DNA from: JAFGOM01 sp964428385
Lineage (GTDB): Archaea > Halobacteriota > Methanomicrobia > Methanomicrobiales > Methanospirillaceae
Assembly: GCA_964428385.1 (NCBI GenBank)
Contig: CAYRYR010000045.1
Location: 1 to 22,096 of the forward strand
Reading direction: 5' to 3'
DNA: 22,096 nucleotides
A program made the position numbers and the translations under genes. The first letter of the stretch is position 1. Every line of letters begins with the position of its first letter. The notes under the pieces were generated by a model. The model was not told the DNA's origin. It was given only the letters and a program-made list of their open reading frames with translations, and did not search any database. Shown here one piece after another: positions 21,275-22,096 of this stretch.

Positions 21275-21835
21275 ATGGAAATGACAGTACCTGTTATACC
21301 TAAATCTGCTCTGTTGGCATTACGAATTATCGCAATTCTCTTTGGTATTGCCGCTATTTTGTGGCCGTTCTTTATGACTGAAATTTTGATTCTGCTTTTT
21401 GGCATTTTTGTCCTGATATCTTCTATTGGTTCACTTGCCGCTGTATTTTCAAAAGAATTACAGACAGGAGTACCAAGATGGCTGGTTATTCTAATGGGTA
21501 TCATAGGCATTATTGTGGGAATCCTTGCAATTACCGATCCCTTTGTAATGGGAGCTGCTATCTTTTTATTCATTGGTGCCTGGGCCTTTGTGAGTGGCAT
21601 CTTTGATATTGTATTTGCATTCACCGGAGGCATTGATGGATCTGGAAAAATGCTTCTCATTTTATCAGGAATTATAGGAATACTCTTTGGTATGCTCGTT
21701 TTAATGACACCTGCACTATTTGGTCTTCCAATTCTCGTTCAGGTAGCTGGTATCTTTGCAATTATCTATGGTATAATTGGGTTTGGATATACATCTGAAT
21801 GGTCATGCAAACCTGCAGAAAAAATAGCAGAATAA
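21275..21835 (+). CDS. HdeD/DUF308 family membrane protein
   Basis: A 186-residue integral membrane protein of unknown role; the family is named after the E. coli acid-stress protein HdeD. Six hydrophobic helices are visible at about 12-33, 36-57, 67-87, 90-114, 125-146 and 149-171, arranged as three helix pairs. Each pair begins with a GI-rich stretch (ILFGIAAILWPF, IIGIIVGILAITDP, IIGILFGMLVLMTP), showing the internal threefold repeat of the family. The N-terminus is short and the C-terminal tail polar. The ATG has AGAGGT at 21264-21269 as ribosome site. A strong hairpin terminator follows. In methanogens these proteins are common but unstudied. Confidence 0.88.
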   Translation: MEMTVPVIPKSALLALRIIAILFGIAAILWPFFMTEILILLFGIFVLISSIGSLAAVFSKELQTGVPRWLVILMGIIGIIVGILAITDPFVMGAAIFLFIGAWAFVSGIFDIVFAFTGGIDGSGKMLLILSGIIGILFGMLVLMTPALFGLPILVQVAGIFAIIYGIIGFGYTSEWSCKPAEKIAE

Positions 21836-21851
21836 TCAGAAAAGAGGATAA

Positions 21852-21893
21852 TCTGATACTATCTTGTATCAGAAAATGCATTTTTTCTCTTTC
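21852..21893 (+). terminator. Hairpin plus T-run terminator after the HdeD-family gene
   Basis: A perfect eight-base inverted repeat TCTGATAC (21852-21859) / GTATCAGA (21866-21873) with loop TATCTT, followed by six T and further pyrimidines from 21881. This is the best rho-independent-like structure in the window. Confidence 0.7.
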
Positions 21894-22096
21894 ATCTTCA
21901 ATTTATTGAGACTTACCTTACGATTTGTATTCCCTTATAATACTTTGATTTTTGGCACTCACTTTTTTCCTTTGATGTTAATTATTTTTTATAGGTGTTA
22001 TGCAGATAGGATTTTAATATAATGTTTGTAATGATAGTCTGATACATGACTTTCGGAGATTGCTAATTTGTTACCATCCTAATTGAGACAAATTAG
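21894..22096. other. Non-coding right edge
   Basis: AT-rich sequence without a credible gene. A good TATA-like TTTTAATATAAT at 22012-22023 points to the right and may serve a gene beyond the window. A nine-base perfect inverted repeat CTAATTTGT (22063-22071) / ACAAATTAG (22088-22096) with 16 bases between runs exactly to the window edge. Confidence 0.45.

Noticed and set aside
1..22096. CRISPR arrays, transposases, attachment sites, tRNA or rRNA genes
   Set aside because: Scanned for regular direct repeats, recombinase motifs and tRNA T-loop sequences in the gaps; none seen.

Overview
The window is a block of chromosome from a methanogenic euryarchaeon. Two genes point directly to a methanogen: methenyl-tetrahydromethanopterin cyclohydrolase (mch) and methanogenesis marker protein 12. 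Archaeal Pth2, TruD, Orc1/Cdc6, archaeal-type phosphoglycerate mutase, a geranylgeranyl reductase and a four-subunit pyruvate:ferredoxin oxidoreductase agree with this. The moderately low GC by eye, together with a bacterial-type DNA gyrase, suggests Methanomicrobiales, perhaps near Methanospirillum. That placement is inference from content; no search was run.

Layout. 1-4654, minus strand: NAD-dependent epimerase, phosphoglycerate mutase, orc1/cdc6, mch. 4693-8451, plus strand: methanogenesis marker 12, then a compact porGDAB operon with its own promoter just after the marker gene. 8726-10000, minus: enolase. 10001-10496: the longest gap, AT-rich, without a credible gene. 10497-13233, plus: an accessory-looking run of GNAT acetyltransferase, overlapping DUF1848 protein, AN1 zinc finger with one membrane anchor, and ADP-ribosylglycohydrolase. 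13373-17873, minus: gyrB-gyrA, overlapping, both starting with TTG behind strong Shine-Dalgarno sites. 17972-19485, minus: a small protein of unknown function after a geranylgeranyl reductase. 19587-21835, plus: pth2-truD (ATGA overlap) and a six-helix HdeD-type membrane protein.

How the genes fit together. Por makes pyruvate from acetyl-CoA, and enolase and phosphoglycerate mutase carry carbon up or down the PEP/phosphoglycerate route, so the window holds much of the link between C1/acetyl-CoA metabolism and gluconeogenesis. Mch is a core step of CO2 reduction to methane. Orc1/Cdc6 and gyrase serve replication and topology; Pth2 and TruD serve tRNA quality; the reductase serves ether-lipid saturation.

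Regulation. Archaeal TATA-like boxes sit 22-30 nt before several start codons (marker 12, porG, AN1 protein, reductase, pth2), suggesting leaderless transcripts, while enolase, orc1, gyrB, gyrA, GNAT, porD, porA and HdeD have Shine-Dalgarno sites. The most striking non-coding signal is a perfect 10+1+10 inverted repeat touching the TATA box of pth2-truD. I saw no CRISPR, transposase, tRNA or rRNA gene, and no clear undescribed defence or mobile system; the best candidate for something new is the 10497-13233 cluster.
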